A stretch of DNA of 64,000 bases from Euphorbia lathyris (lineage: Eukaryota > Streptophyta > Magnoliopsida > Malpighiales > Euphorbiaceae). This document shows positions 35,147-46,260 of this stretch, one piece after another. The first letter of the stretch is position 1. Each line of letters begins with the position of its first letter. Below the pieces are notes generated by a model. That model was not told where the DNA came from. It ran no database searches and saw only the letters and a list, made by a program, of their open reading frames with translations. The position numbers and the translations under genes are program-made. Where the stretch lies: assembly GCF_963576675.1 (NCBI RefSeq), contig NC_088919.1, forward strand, positions 43,546,501 to 43,610,500, given 5' to 3'.

Positions 35147-37139
35147 AAGTACTAGAACGACTGATAGAAGGTAAAGAAGACTTGGCTAATTTTCCTAAAG
35201 GACAAAAAAGACAACTACTGACTGGTGCTGAGGAAGATAGATGATTATTCTTCAAGATTTTGCTAACCGTTTGATTCTGACAGTGACCCAAGCGCGCATG
35301 CCACCGTTCAAAAGACACTTTCTCTCCAACTAGCGCCTCTTTTAAGTTGGGTGGAAGAACATAGAGCCCATTCTTACTCGGACCTCGTAACAGGATTTCC
35401 CCAGTTGCTTGATCCTTCACAAGAAAATGGTTAGGCCAAAATTCAAAGAAACACGAATTATCACGTGAGAATTGTTGAACAGATAAAAGAGATTTGGTGA
35501 GTTTAGGGACAAGTAAAGCATCATTAATATGAAGATTATTAATTTCAGATTGCCCAAAGTGAGAAATTTGCAAACCTTGCCCGTTGCCAAACTGAACCGT
35601 ATCATATCCAGGGTATGGAAGGAGGCGCTGAAGTTGATTAGGGTTAGCCGTCATGTGGTTTGTGGCCCCCGTGTCTGGATACCACGGCTGAATAGCCCCA
35701 CTGAATGGGTCTGAAGGTGTATGCCACACCAAATATGCTTGTGGACCATTCCTTGCCTGTGTTGCATAGCCCTTCGGGCGCTTGCATTTGTCTGCCCAGT
35801 GATCCAGATCCCCACAGTTGAAGCACTTACCACCTCTCCGCTTTTTGTTTTTTTTAATGACACCATTAGAGTTGACCGTGGAGACATGTGCTTCAAGAGA
35901 ATTGTTACTTGGGGCGGGTAGCAGAAAATCAGGTTTCTTGGTTGATTGAACCAAACCTTCCACCATTTTTAGGTTGCTCAACAGTTCATAAAAACTAACA
36001 TGCATGCCTCTTTGAGTGATGAGATTTTGAATGGATGATTTGAACGCTTCACCAACGTTTTTATATAATAAAGACGGTAGCAAATGCATAAGATAAGGGC
36101 TTCCTGAAGCAGCAAGATCATCCAAGAGGGTTTTGAGCTTATGCATGTATTCAGTTATGGACATATGATTCTGTTCTAGAGCTTGAAGCTCTAAACTTAA
36201 TTGAAACTGTCTGGAATCAGTAATGATCCCATAAGCTTCCTCTAAAGCAACCCAAATATCATGAGCATAATGAAAACAAGTGATCAAAGGATATATTTCT
36301 TCAGTGAGAGAATGTAACAACATTGACATCACAGTGTTTTCAATATCATCCCAAGCAGTAAAGGCAGGGTTAAGCATCATATTATCATGTTCAGACAGAA
36401 AGCTACTACGAGGCAAGAATTTTGAGGGCGGTGGGTTATTGCTAATGATGTGTTCGAAGTAGTGATGAGTTTTTAAGATAGACACAATGGCCATTCTCCA
36501 GGCTTTATAGTTATGGGGTGTTAATTTAATGTGAGTCGCTATATGCGGAGGAGCAGGGCGAGTCACGGTGACAGAATTGGCGGTGGAGTTGGAATAAATA
36601 GGATGATGAGATGAAGCGGGTTGTTCATGATTGGGGTAAGAGAGAAAAGAATCAGAATTGTGTGAATTCAATGAGGAATGTAATTGTGAACTGTGGTATG
36701 AAGGGGGAGGGCCAAAAGATGGTCTGATTATTGGTTGGGAATTATTACCTAGCGGTGGAAACAGATGAGGAGCTGTTTGTATTTGTCTGGTTCGTGGTAT
36801 TGATCCGGAGTCCTTATTATCAAATAAGTACCTGGATGTAACTGTTGATTGTTCTGGTGTTGTGAACGGGGAATCAAATCGCCATCCAGACGATGGCTGT
36901 AGGGAGGACGCGGAGGCACTGGCCACCGTATATTCAGACCCGGCGACAAAAAGAGATGAAATCGCCGGTGCTGCTGATGGAGGCGCCGCGGCAGACAGCG
37001 ACGGAGCAACGGACAGAGAAGCCGCAATCTCCGATTGCGCAACAGCGGTAGTGTTGAATTGCAGTTCAGTAGAAGCATTGATCGACGACTGGGGAAGGGA
37101 ACCCGAGGCTGCCAGACCGGAACTTGCTCGTGATACCAT
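35058..37139 (-). pseudogene. Copia gag, protease and integrase N-terminus
   Basis: 693 codons. After a low-complexity Ala/Ser/Pro N-terminus comes a UBN2-type gag core (near 'LTPHNYKAWRMAI', about residue 205, to 'ITEYMHKLKTLLDDLAASGS'). A CCHC knuckle 'CFNCGDLDHWADKC' is near residue 436 and the aspartic protease motif 'DTGATNH' near 487. The GAG-pre-integrase HHCC block 'WHARLGH' then 'CLFCPLGKL' follows, and the first integrase Asp is in 'LHLDVWGPAP'. The ATG overlaps the last base of the 5' LTR and the first two bases of the PBS. A stop at 35058 is caused by the shift in the homopolymer at 35069-35076. Otherwise the frame is intact. Confidence 0.93.
37126..37138 (-). other. Primer-binding site, initiator tRNA-Met type
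   Basis: On the minus strand TGGTATCACGAGC starts right after the 5' LTR. It matches the copia-standard TGGTATCAGAGC except for one inserted base. The gag start codon is formed by the last A of the LTR plus the first TG of this site. Confidence 0.85.
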
Positions 37140-37413
37140 GTTGATGTTTCGGAATGTTTGTGTAGAGAGAGAGAGAGAGAGATTTCGGTGAGGTAGAGAG
37201 AGAGAGATAGAGTGATTGTAATTTCCCTTAATTAGGGTTTCATTAATGATTCGTATATATATTACAGGAGTTGTAACCCTAATATACTTCTGTTGATAGT
37301 AAGTATAATTCTATCACACTACTAGAATATTAATACAAGTATAATTCTGTTAGTGTAGAGATAATTATCCTAAAGATAATGTGTAGAGATAATACAGAAT
37401 ATAATCTCTAACA
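37139..37413 (-). repeat. 5' LTR of the copia element
   Basis: 275 bp, matching 14397-14659 with about six substitutions. It carries a longer GA run (37161-37182), so the two LTRs differ in a microsatellite. Confidence 0.95.
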
Positions 37414-37418
37414 GCTAT

Positions 37419-37884
37419 ATCATACTATAATTTTACTAACATTTTATATTTAATTCGTCAAAACTAAATGAATTACCAATTTGGTTTTATATTTTGGGAA
37501 AATTATATAGAAATTCATCTTTTAACAACTATTTACAACTATAATTTTAGATTATATCAAATTAGTAAAATCGATACTTTTAATATATTTTAAAAATTAG
37601 AATTTATAAATTAAAAGTTTAGAGTTTGTGATTTATAAATTAGAAAACTATGGTATAAAATTATAATATATAGAAAATAATGAAATGTTAAAAGGGAAAA
37701 GAGTAAGAAAAGGCAATCAGTCCAAAACAAGCCCACGGAAAGCACTTTCAAGTGATGGTGCTCAAGTATGAAGTGGCGCGTAATATGGCCTGCTAAGCCC
37801 ATAGCTAAGAACTGACACTATCCACGTTACAACAAAGCATTAGAAACTCAGCCCTCCAAAGTCATTTTCATTTTTTTTTTAGGA
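37419..37884. other. AT-rich flank, no gene
   Basis: Host sequence right of the copia TSD. No supported feature. Confidence 0.4.
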
Positions 37885-38390
37885 TTAATTATGTATAGAT
37901 GTCTTGTGGCTTTATGCGATTTGTATATAGAAATCTGTGTTTTTTTTTTTTTTTTGCAAATGTAATCTTATAGTTTGCAAAATTTTATATTTGGATCCAC
38001 TTTGTCAGAATTTGACCGATAACGATCTCAAAATGAATTTTTTTTCAAGAGTTAAATGATATTTTAAGCAATTTTAATTCTTCAACCTTTTAGGTTTGAG
38101 GTCATTTAGATGTTATTTTTTTATAATAGATAAAGTTAATGTTTAGAGAGAGAAAACTCTAAAAATGATGATTTTAAAAAAATTAAAAATATAGTTCCAT
38201 AGTAAATATGATACTAAACAACTTTAGTTCTTGAAAGTTTTCAGTTTGAGGTCGTTATCAGTTAAATTTGCAAAATAAAAAAAATATATAAAATTTTACA
38301 AAACACAAGATTGCGGTTGTTAGGAAAAATACTACATGTATCAAGCTGCAAATCTGTGTAGCCGTAGAGTATCTACTTCTAATTAACCTT
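37885..38390. mobile_element. Probable foldback MITE, about 500 bp
   Basis: The left end 'TTAATTATGTATAGATGTC' and the complement of the right end 'TTAATTAGAAGTAGATACTC' form an imperfect inverted pair. Inside, 'GATAACGATCTCAAA' on the left pairs with 'TTTGAGGTCGTTATC' on the right. A related sequence, 'TTTGAGGTCATTT' with neighbours, lies in the SDR intron at about 49550-49750, so the family has at least two copies in the window. No clean TSD was seen. Confidence 0.5.
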
Positions 38391-39238
38391 TTTTTTATTT
38401 CAATTTTTTTAATTCTTGAACATATACATATTCAAAATTTATTTATTTTAAAAAAATAATAGCATTTATCATAGTTTAAAACCAATGAAAAAAATGATCA
38501 AATAAACAAATGTCACATGATAAAGCACCTGAACTTTGAGATCCTAAGGATTGAAATTCTGATTATTAATTTTCACAAATTAAGAGCAGTTGTTAAGGTA
38601 CTCGTTATTATAAAAATTAAAGATTAATCACCTAATCTTTAAAATCATGAAAGTCGAAGATAAAATAAATGATTAACAACTCAGCCCTTAAAATCTTAAA
38701 AATTTAAGAGCTTAATTATATATTAAGGCTTATATAATTCTCAAATTAAAAAAGGGTTAGCAAGTGAGGGCAAAGATGGTAACCCTCACTCAATTCGACT
38801 AAGAAAAAAGTTTTTTTTTTTTAAATAATCATCAATTTCTCGGTTCGAAGTTCGTCAGATACCATTTAAATTGATCCTTTCCCAATTAAAGTTTTTTTTA
38901 TGCACACTAGAACTTAAACTCGAAATTTAACTTAAGCGACTTGAGATCCTTAACCATTCAAGTCGCCTTAATTGGTGTGAAAAGTTTTCTTCATTTGCAT
39001 TCTTAGAATGCAAAAAAAGCAAAAAAAAAAAAAAAAAAAAAACCCAAACCATATAACTTGAGGTTTAAAAAGAAAAATCCCCTACCCACTCCAAAACTAG
39101 TCCGAGCTATGAAAAACGAAGGCATAACTCCTCCCTTCCGTTAGGAGTGCAATCAACACCCCGTTGATGATAAAAGAGCGGACAAGATTTATTGGAATGC
39201 AATCAATACCCTATTGATGATGAAGAATGGAAAAGCGC
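38391..39238. other. AT-rich intergenic, with a SINE-like relic on the minus strand
   Basis: No gene. At about 38880-38985 the minus strand reads 'GACTTGAATGGTTAAGGATC' (A-box-like) and, about 30 bp on, a degraded 'TTTCGAGTTTAAGTTC' (B-box-like), resembling a tRNA-derived SINE head. A long A-run lies at 39018-39041. Confidence 0.35.
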
Positions 39239-40707
39239 AAAAACACCGGGAAAATTACAAAATTGGATAAAATGGAAGACTCATTTACATATTTAACCCA
39301 TTTACTCAACCGACTACATATCTAGACTATTTTTGTGTAACTTTCCCATAATACTCCTTACCCTTCCTCTTCCCCCTTCTTCTTGGTTACGCAAAACGAT
39401 TAGCAGCTCTTCCATTAATGATTCCAAGATTTTTGATCTTCCTTTAAATTGCACGAAATCTGCACAATTTCTCCAAATCACCATGTATTTCTCTTCTTTG
39501 TCTCTTCATCTTTTGATTTTTCATCTTCCTAATCCTAGAAAACAAAGCCATGGTTCTGCATCTTCTATTTCCTGCTCGTTTCTTGGTTTCTTTCTTCTTG
39601 TGACCATCAAAGAAATGGTGATTCTACGGTATTTTCATCGTTTTCCCCAGTTTATCATATTGTTTTCGTCCAAAAATGTAAGTATATAATGTTTTCTCTG
39701 CGTTTTTCCTATAAATTCACTTAGCATATGCCGTTTTCACGAAGTCTGCGGGGATAAATTTATCGATTTCACTTCGCAAAACGATGATTACGCGAAGTTT
39801 GCGAGGTAATTCGATAAATTTCTCTCGTAGACTCCGCGAAATCATCGTTTCGCGAAGTCAGAGCATCACATTTCTCCTCGCAGACTCCGCGAAATCATCG
39901 TTTCGCGAAGTCAGAGCGTCACATTTCTCCTCGCAGACGTCGCGAAATCATTGTTTCACTAAGTAAAATCACCATCTTCCATGCACATTTATGTTCGCAT
40001 ACTTAGCGAATCCTCGTTTCGCGAAGCCAAATCTTCCTTTTTTTCTGACTAACGCGATTAAATTTTTCTAAAGGTGGTTGAATACATAACATCCCGCAAG
40101 AAGGCGGTGTCCTAGGATGACTTTCCTTCTGTACCATGTGACACATCCATCCCAAAAAAGTCTGGACTTCCAATACAGGGATAAATTCCCGTCCAGATTT
40201 GTTACATCCAATTTAAAGTGGTTAGTTAGGAGCTTATTTGTGGCAATATTGTTGTAAATTTTGATAATGTTATGATTTTAATGTTGGTGAATAAGAACTT
40301 GTACCGTGAGCCACATCCATCCATCAGTGGTGAATAGAACCCTATGTATTATGAAGTGATTTGTTAGGAGTTTATTATGGCAATTTTGTTGTAAAGCTTG
40401 ATAATGTTATAATTTTAATGTTAGAATCCATTGTTGTTTGACATTTTTTGTTATATACCACTTAGCAAATTTTGTTAAAAACACAATCAGACTTCGCATA
40501 TGCTAATTAAAATCATCAACTAAACCAAGCATTAACTTCGCATATGCTAGATTCTGCAAAGTCAGACGAGAGGAAGACAGAATATTGAGGGTATTATGGG
40601 AAAGTCACACAAAAACAGTCTAAATATGTAGTAGGTTGAGTAAATGAGTTAAGTATGTAAATGGATCTCCCATTTTACCCAATTTTATAATTTTCCCCAA
40701 AAACACC
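39239..40707. mobile_element. Non-autonomous MULE, 1,451 bp, 9-bp TSD
   Basis: Element 39248-40698 begins GGGAAAATTACAAAATTGG and ends with its complement (CCAATTTTATAATTTTCCCC). Inverted repeats run for about 115 bp and include 'CATTTACTCAACC' and its complement. Flanks are the identical 9-bp AAAAACACC. The interior has a 53-bp repeat around a hairpin with arms CGCGAAA and TTTCGCG (39835-39854 and 39888-39907, plus decayed copies) and a duplicated 'TTGATAATGTTAT' block. No transposase is present. The 118-codon frame at 39333 starts within the TIR region and has no domain. Confidence 0.87.
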
Positions 40708-41319
40708 CCATAACCACTCTGAAAGAGGTGATTCCCAACGACCGTTCAACAAATCGACAACCCCACTCGACCCAAATAAGAGTCGTTTTATGAATTTTGT
40801 CATCTAAACCTAAAATTAATTGCTGCATGTACTATTATTTGAGCTGAAGCTCCAAGGTGAAAATGTTAAAGAACAAAAATTTTGTTTACATTGGGTATAT
40901 ATCAGCACTTCCTCAAAAAAATTATGGGCAAATTCGGACTTTATGCCTAAAAACAATGCTCTATTAGGACCATTGTATGTTCAACATAAAGACTTCAAAT
41001 GATCATCAACTAGGCACATTCTTAAACAGCATATTTGGCATGGCATTCTAAGGTTGCCCCTGAACTATACAGAATCCTACCGCCTAGATTGTCTCCGGCA
41101 GAGGAAAAGCGTATACAGGGTGGGGTGAGAGTTATGGTGTGTGGTTGAAACCTCAAGACTGATTTAGAATCTTATTCCCTGACAACAACTTACATTTCTT
41201 ATACAGGTCCCTGGAAGTTGGCTGTCACATAGACCAAGTTAACATGCTGTGTTTTTCACACAAGCTTATATTGTGATTTTCACAATTACGTTTATGCATA
41301 TGTAATCAAGTAATCAACT
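40708..41319. other. Intergenic sequence, no gene
   Basis: Nothing supportable between the MULE and the predicted 3' end of NDUFB7. Confidence 0.4.
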
Positions 41320-41490
41320 GCTAAAACAAACATAGTATGGATTTTATTCCATAGACTTCAACACCATCAATGACCAACAACAGTATTAGGAGTCTCTTAC
41401 ATCTTCTCCTGTTTAACACTCCCAAATGAACTTTTCCCACCAATAACTGGCCATAAACATTTGATGATTCGTCTCTCAACACTACAAAAC
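41320..41490 (-). other. NDUFB7: Predicted distal 3' UTR exon of NDUFB7
   Basis: On the minus strand an acceptor 'ACTTGCAG' ends at 41491 and is followed by non-coding sequence starting GTTTTGTAGTG. A canonical AATAAA lies at 41343-41348 (minus strand), which would place cleavage near 41320. It is paired here with the donor just after the NDUFB7 stop codon; this splice is an inference from site quality and polyA signal, not seen directly. Confidence 0.45.
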
Positions 41491-44400
41491 CTGCAAGTGC
41501 AATATAATCGAATCAGTGTCATGGCCAAAACAAATAAGGCGCAACAAGAAAAGTGAAACACAAGACAAACTTAAAGACAAGTATCACTTCCTATGTTGTC
41601 ACGACATATTAGATATGCTAGCTTCTCAACAAACATCAATTGCTGATCTCCAGAAAATTAAAGAGGTTTTCTTACATTAGAATACATGTCTTCTTACCGA
41701 AAGCATATAAAAAAATCACTCGATACTCATATTTCAACTAGCCTGTTCTAAGTAAAAATCTATCTTATATTCCAAAAATTAGTCCTTTTGAGGATGTTGC
41801 CTTTACCTAACCCTAAATCATTATCAAATGGCCACTTCATTCACAAATTATATGAGTGCACTGAACTCCTAAAGCCATTATGAACGACACCTATGGAATA
41901 CTGAAAACCTGGAAGCAATTTAGCACCCTACTCACACTAATGATAGCACCAAATGTATCAACTATCAAACCCCATGGGGAGTAGAATTTGCAAGTTTCAG
42001 TATAACTTATTTGCAAGCAGCATTCAAGAAAAATATAATAAAGATAAATTTGTTGAATAATAGGACATAAAGTCAAGTACTCATAGTTTTGATTTGTTTT
42101 AGTTTATTTTTATATTATGTTTTCATCTTCACTATCTAATCAAATTGCCGTTACAAATATCAAATCACATGAAAGTTATTAATTCATGAAATGAAAAATG
42201 GCTTTCATATAAAGTTCAGCACATATAGATAGAGAATATCAATTTATTTAATTTTTGTGAAGCAACTTTTCACATGATGCGAAATTGACCAAAAGCATGA
42301 GTAAGCACTTAATTAGGAAGACTAAAGTACATAGTTAAATAGGAAGGCTAATTGCTTCATATGATGCGAAGAACATATGCATTATGGTAACCATAACTAG
42401 AGGCGCAATCCATCATCTAGGTAAAACCATATCACGGTGCTTTCTAATGTTAGTGTGTGCCAAAGAATTGGTTCCTTGACAGTTTGCAATTTTACATTGT
42501 ACTAAATACTAATCATCATTGTGTAGGTTTACTTAACTATCTAATGGTAGAGACTTACGTCAAATTCAAAGTAAACTGAGCAACCACAATGCTTCCTCAA
42601 CTTCATACATATTTTGGCTGAAAATTCATTCCCCAACACTCAACACTCAACAGTACTGTTATCCTACTGAAGATAAGGATTTCTTCCTATTGGCAAGCAT
42701 AAAACAGGCAAATGTATGCACAGCTAACATTGTATAAGACAACAATCATGTACCTCCTAAATATACAGTGCACGTACTGATTTATGCAATTGGAAAGGGA
42801 AGAGACGACAAAACACAGCTTGCCTCCTATAAGATCACCATGTGACCAAATTATTGAATACCAGACAGACAAAAACATGCAAAATGCCCTTTCCGCTACA
42901 ATTTGCGTAAACTCAAAGGTAGAAAAACAGGAAATTTCTCCAAGTGCAGTAAATCACTATAAATAAACTCTTTGAGAAATGGCACACACCAATGCTGCCA
43001 TTCAGGAAAAAAATATCAACCAATACTAGCAATAGCCAACCCAAGATATGTGAGAAAGTTAGGGCAAAAATAAATTAATAATGATAACCCTACTTCTATA
43101 CTAATGCAAGAGACAAATTCACTTATTGCTGTCAGTAAATTAAACATTGTTCTATACGACCTTCAATTTTTAATCCATCTTTATTAAATGTTGATCTGTT
43201 TGTTCCATTTTTCAATATCTCTCACTGGTTTCGAAACTTCATTGTGGAAAGAAAAAAGTATTACCTTAAAAAAAGTCAGAAACAATCTCTCATAAACTTC
43301 CATTTACTGTGTTTATGCAATTTGATTCTTCGTTCCATCAACTGATAATTTCGTAACTCTTTCGGAACTTGCAGAACAAAATGGGGAGTTACAGTAAGAG
43401 CACCAGGAAATATTTCCTGTTCCTCATTCTCTCTCTAATATGCATATCCACAAAGCACATGGTTGACAGAATGGTGTAGGCTTTACACAATCAAAATGAA
43501 ACTTCTTTTAATTCCACTATTATGACCTATTGCGTATCTGATTGGCTAAAAATTGCTTGTAGATCTCATAGTTCTACTTGATCCTGCTAACTGCTTCCGA
43601 ATTTTATTTTATTTATAAATGATAGGATTCCAAGTGCAAACTCAAAATCTCATTTCAATAACAAATCTACCACTACATAAACTTAACCAGAATAAAAGAA
43701 ATAGTTCTATTTATGTTAATACAGCATATGTTAACAAATATCATGCATTTCTAAATGGGAAAGAAAAAAAGAGAGGAAAGAATGTCCTGTTCCAACTTTT
43801 CTTTGACCCAAAACACAATTGAATGTGGCTGTTTTTAAGAGATTAAAAATACACATGGGGCAATCTTAATTAGTAAGAACTGGGTTGGTGGATCCAACAG
43901 CCTTTTGTATTTCACTTTTCTGAACCATGTCCTGGAGTAACACTTTACAGAAGTCTTAGCCCTATCTAATTCTCCAAGCACCATTAGGACTTTAAAGCCA
44001 TAAATCTATCATTTTATTTGTTCTGTCTTCATAGAAGGAGCCAAATGGAACTTAGAAAGTAAGAGAGATGAGATGAAGAAAAAGAATGCAACATATTTCC
44101 GTTTGGAGATAGTAGTGATCAGATGGGAATGACACAAATATACTTATTAATAAAGTATTAACAATACTGAACTCTTTAAACAAATATTAAAGCCTTTAAC
44201 ACAAGCAAATAATACATAAACATATGCCCACCATAGTTCGCCAAAATCATCATGATCTATTACAAAATATACATGTACCCATAGTTGTTAAAGGCATGCC
44301 TAAGGCGCACAAGGCTCTAGGCCTAGCGCCTCAGCACCCCCAATGGAGGGCGCTATCACTCTACCACGTGCAAGACATGCCTTTGTGAGCTTAGGCATGG

Positions 44401-45921
44401 TGATAAGAGGCATCACGCCTATGTGGCACATGTTTTATTAGGTTTTAAAAGAGTTACATATAGGTTTAATATTCACCATTGGATTAGACACATCTAGGGT
44501 CCAAAATAAACACCAAAAAAAAGAAAGAAAGAAGACATTTTGAATCTGAAGAGACACAGACAGTAGGCAGAACCGGAATTTAAAAAAAAAAAGAGAGAGA
44601 GATAATGAAGCAGAGGGGGAAAAAGAGAGAGAAAGAAGAGCATATAATGGGAAAGATAATAGAGAAAGAAGCAGCCAACAACACAGAGAAATTATTGAAG
44701 AACAAAACTAATAAAAGGTTTCAAGAACAAGTATTCTTCTCGCTGTCTCTCCTCCATTTTTCTTCTATGCTTCTGCCTTCTGCAATTCTGGTCTCTCTCT
44801 CTCCCTCTCTTCTATTTTTTTCTCTTCTATTTAGCTGTCAGTATCCTATTCTCTTCTATTCTTCTTTTTTGTTCTTCAAAGATCAAAGAACTTATAATGG
44901 ATTTTGGGTTTAAACATACCTGTTTGTTTCCATTACGTTCTTCCATAAAACTTGTCATACTCTGTTTGTTTCAATTTAATTGCTCATTATTATTATCTTT
45001 GATTTCTGCCATAATTGATTGATTCCAAACTCAGACCAGTGACCATAGTATTATAACTAAAACAAACAGCAGACAGAGCAACATTATGGTCACTGGTTAG
45101 AATATGGGGTTTATTGCATCTTAGAATGTTTTTATGATTAAGAGAATTATCATGGTTTAGTATTTATCGTATTTTGATTTTAGAATTTATCATTTCTTAT
45201 ATTTTAAATACTAAGATCTATAGTTTTATAAAATTTTATTTTGTTCGTGCGCCTTGTGTCGCTCAGGCGCGAGCCTGGCCTTGCGCCTTAGTGCGCCATG
45301 CGTCTTTAGTAAGTATGCATGTATCCCAAAAACACAAAATCAAAATTTTCATGGACATATTCATCAAATCCTCCACAAAACTGAAACCCAAAATATACAA
45401 GCACAGTCCTTTGTCCCAAAAAACAAGACGCCAACATTGGACATCTTCAAATTTGCAGCATCCACTCATCAATGAAGCAAAATAAGATTCATGTCCGCAT
45501 AATGGGCAAAACCTAAACATATAGACATTCGTACCCGCAGACAAAACATAATCAAACACCAATTGGTTAATAAACTTCAAACAATTATCAATCATCATGT
45601 GACTTAAAAGAAATGAAAGAATGATACTAAATTACCTCTACAATTAGTCAATTCAACAACCCAAGAACAGAATAGTAAATCACGAATGAACCCATAGGCG
45701 ATAGATGATAAATCCCGTTAATTGACAAAACTATAAGAACCCTAGACCAGGCAATACCTACGATTCTCTAAAATGTTGGCCAAGACCAAACCTTAATTAA
45801 CAAATAGCTCAAATATCCTACTTCAGATCCTATCCTCCAAACCTAAAAGTCCCGAATTTTCATCTATAATCTAACAGGATCACATTATTCCATCAAACAG
45901 AAGCCAGGGGAAAACACTTAC
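41491..45921 (-). other. NDUFB7: Predicted 3' UTR intron of NDUFB7
   Basis: A strong donor TTG|GTAAGTG (first intron base 45921) lies 33 bp after the stop codon and the acceptor ends at 41491, an intron of about 4.4 kb. The interior is AT-rich with no coding domain, except the repeat at 44281-45310. Additional 3' UTR exons inside cannot be excluded. Confidence 0.45.
44281..45310. mobile_element. Repeat with inverted 'AAGGCGC' ends inside the predicted intron
   Basis: The left end (44281-44345) reads TTAAAGGCATGCCTAAGGCG and the right end (45245-45310), in complement, AAAGACGCATGGCGCACTAA then GGCGCAAGG and GCGCCTGAG. These GC-rich ends are imperfect inverted partners in otherwise AT-rich DNA. 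Between them is a purine-rich then pyrimidine-rich stretch with a chance 102-codon frame. The family is common in plants but unclassified to me. Confidence 0.4.
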
Positions 45922-45954
45922 CAATAAAAAAGAGAAAAAATGGAGGCGTTGCAG

Positions 45955-46260
45955 CTAGGCGTTGGCAGTTTTAGGGATGAGAGGGATTGGCGTTCCCTGC
46001 TGTTGGGCTTGTTTAAGCTTCTCCGCTTCACGGATCTTCTGCATCTTAAGCATTCTCTCCATAACAAGTTCGTACTCACACTTCTCGTAAGAATGACGCT
46101 CGTTCTCGCATTTCCAGGGAAGATAGAATTCGGCCTGGCGGCACTTGTTGAGAGGGATAAGCAGGTGGGCGCACTGGTCTCTATAGGGGATGGGCACCCT
46201 TGCCTCCACCATCTCTTGCTGCGTTGCAATCATCGGCTTCGATGAACCCTCGACTTCCAT
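45955..46260 (-). CDS. NDUFB7: NADH dehydrogenase [ubiquinone] 1 beta subcomplex subunit 7
   Basis: An intronless 101-codon CDS encodes the small accessory subunit of mitochondrial complex I that sits on the intermembrane-space side of the membrane arm. It is a CHCH protein: Cys30-x9-Cys40 and Cys51-x9-Cys61 form the twin CX9C motif that is oxidised by the Mia40 import route. The conserved core includes 'VPIPYRDQCAHLLIPLNKC', 'AEFYLPWKC' and 'HSYEKCEYE'. A Lys/Gln-rich helical tail follows. Length equals that of other plant orthologues as I know them. The ATG at 46260-46258 has A at -3 and G at +4 and begins MEVEGSS. The frame has no defects, so the gene is probably functional. The reverse-strand frame of similar length is a shadow. 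A splice donor just beyond the stop suggests a 3' UTR intron. Confidence 0.95.
   Translation of the reverse strand: MEVEGSSKPMIATQQEMVEARVPIPYRDQCAHLLIPLNKCRQAEFYLPWKCENERHSYEKCEYELVMERMLKMQKIREAEKLKQAQQQGTPIPLIPKTANA

Larger units (their letters stand above)
14392..37418 (-). mobile_element. Ty1/copia LTR retrotransposon, split by a nested element
   Basis: LTRs at 14397-14659 and 37139-37413 bound a minus-strand copia element. Both ends are flanked by the 5-bp repeat GCTAT (14392-14396 and 37414-37418). Without the nested 17,515-bp insertion and its duplicated 5 bp, the element is 5,497 bp, normal for copia. Domain order gag, protease, integrase, RT, RNase H and the Met-initiator-type PBS confirm the superfamily. 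The RNase H wording suggests the Ale/Retrofit lineage, tentatively. It has at least two frameshifts besides the insertion, so it is dead as an autonomous unit. The two LTRs differ by about six substitutions plus a length change in a GA run. Confidence 0.95.

Noticed and set aside
39333..39689. 118-codon frame in the MULE
   Set aside because: Starts within the terminal inverted repeat and has low-complexity Ser/Phe/Leu content; unlikely to be a captured gene.
44605..44913. 102-codon frame in the NDUFB7 intron
   Set aside because: Comes from a purine tract (Lys/Glu/Arg) followed by a pyrimidine tract (Ser/Leu/Phe); no sign of a real protein.
45940..46245. Plus-strand 101-codon frame opposite NDUFB7
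   Set aside because: Shadow; the minus strand has the conserved twin CX9C protein.
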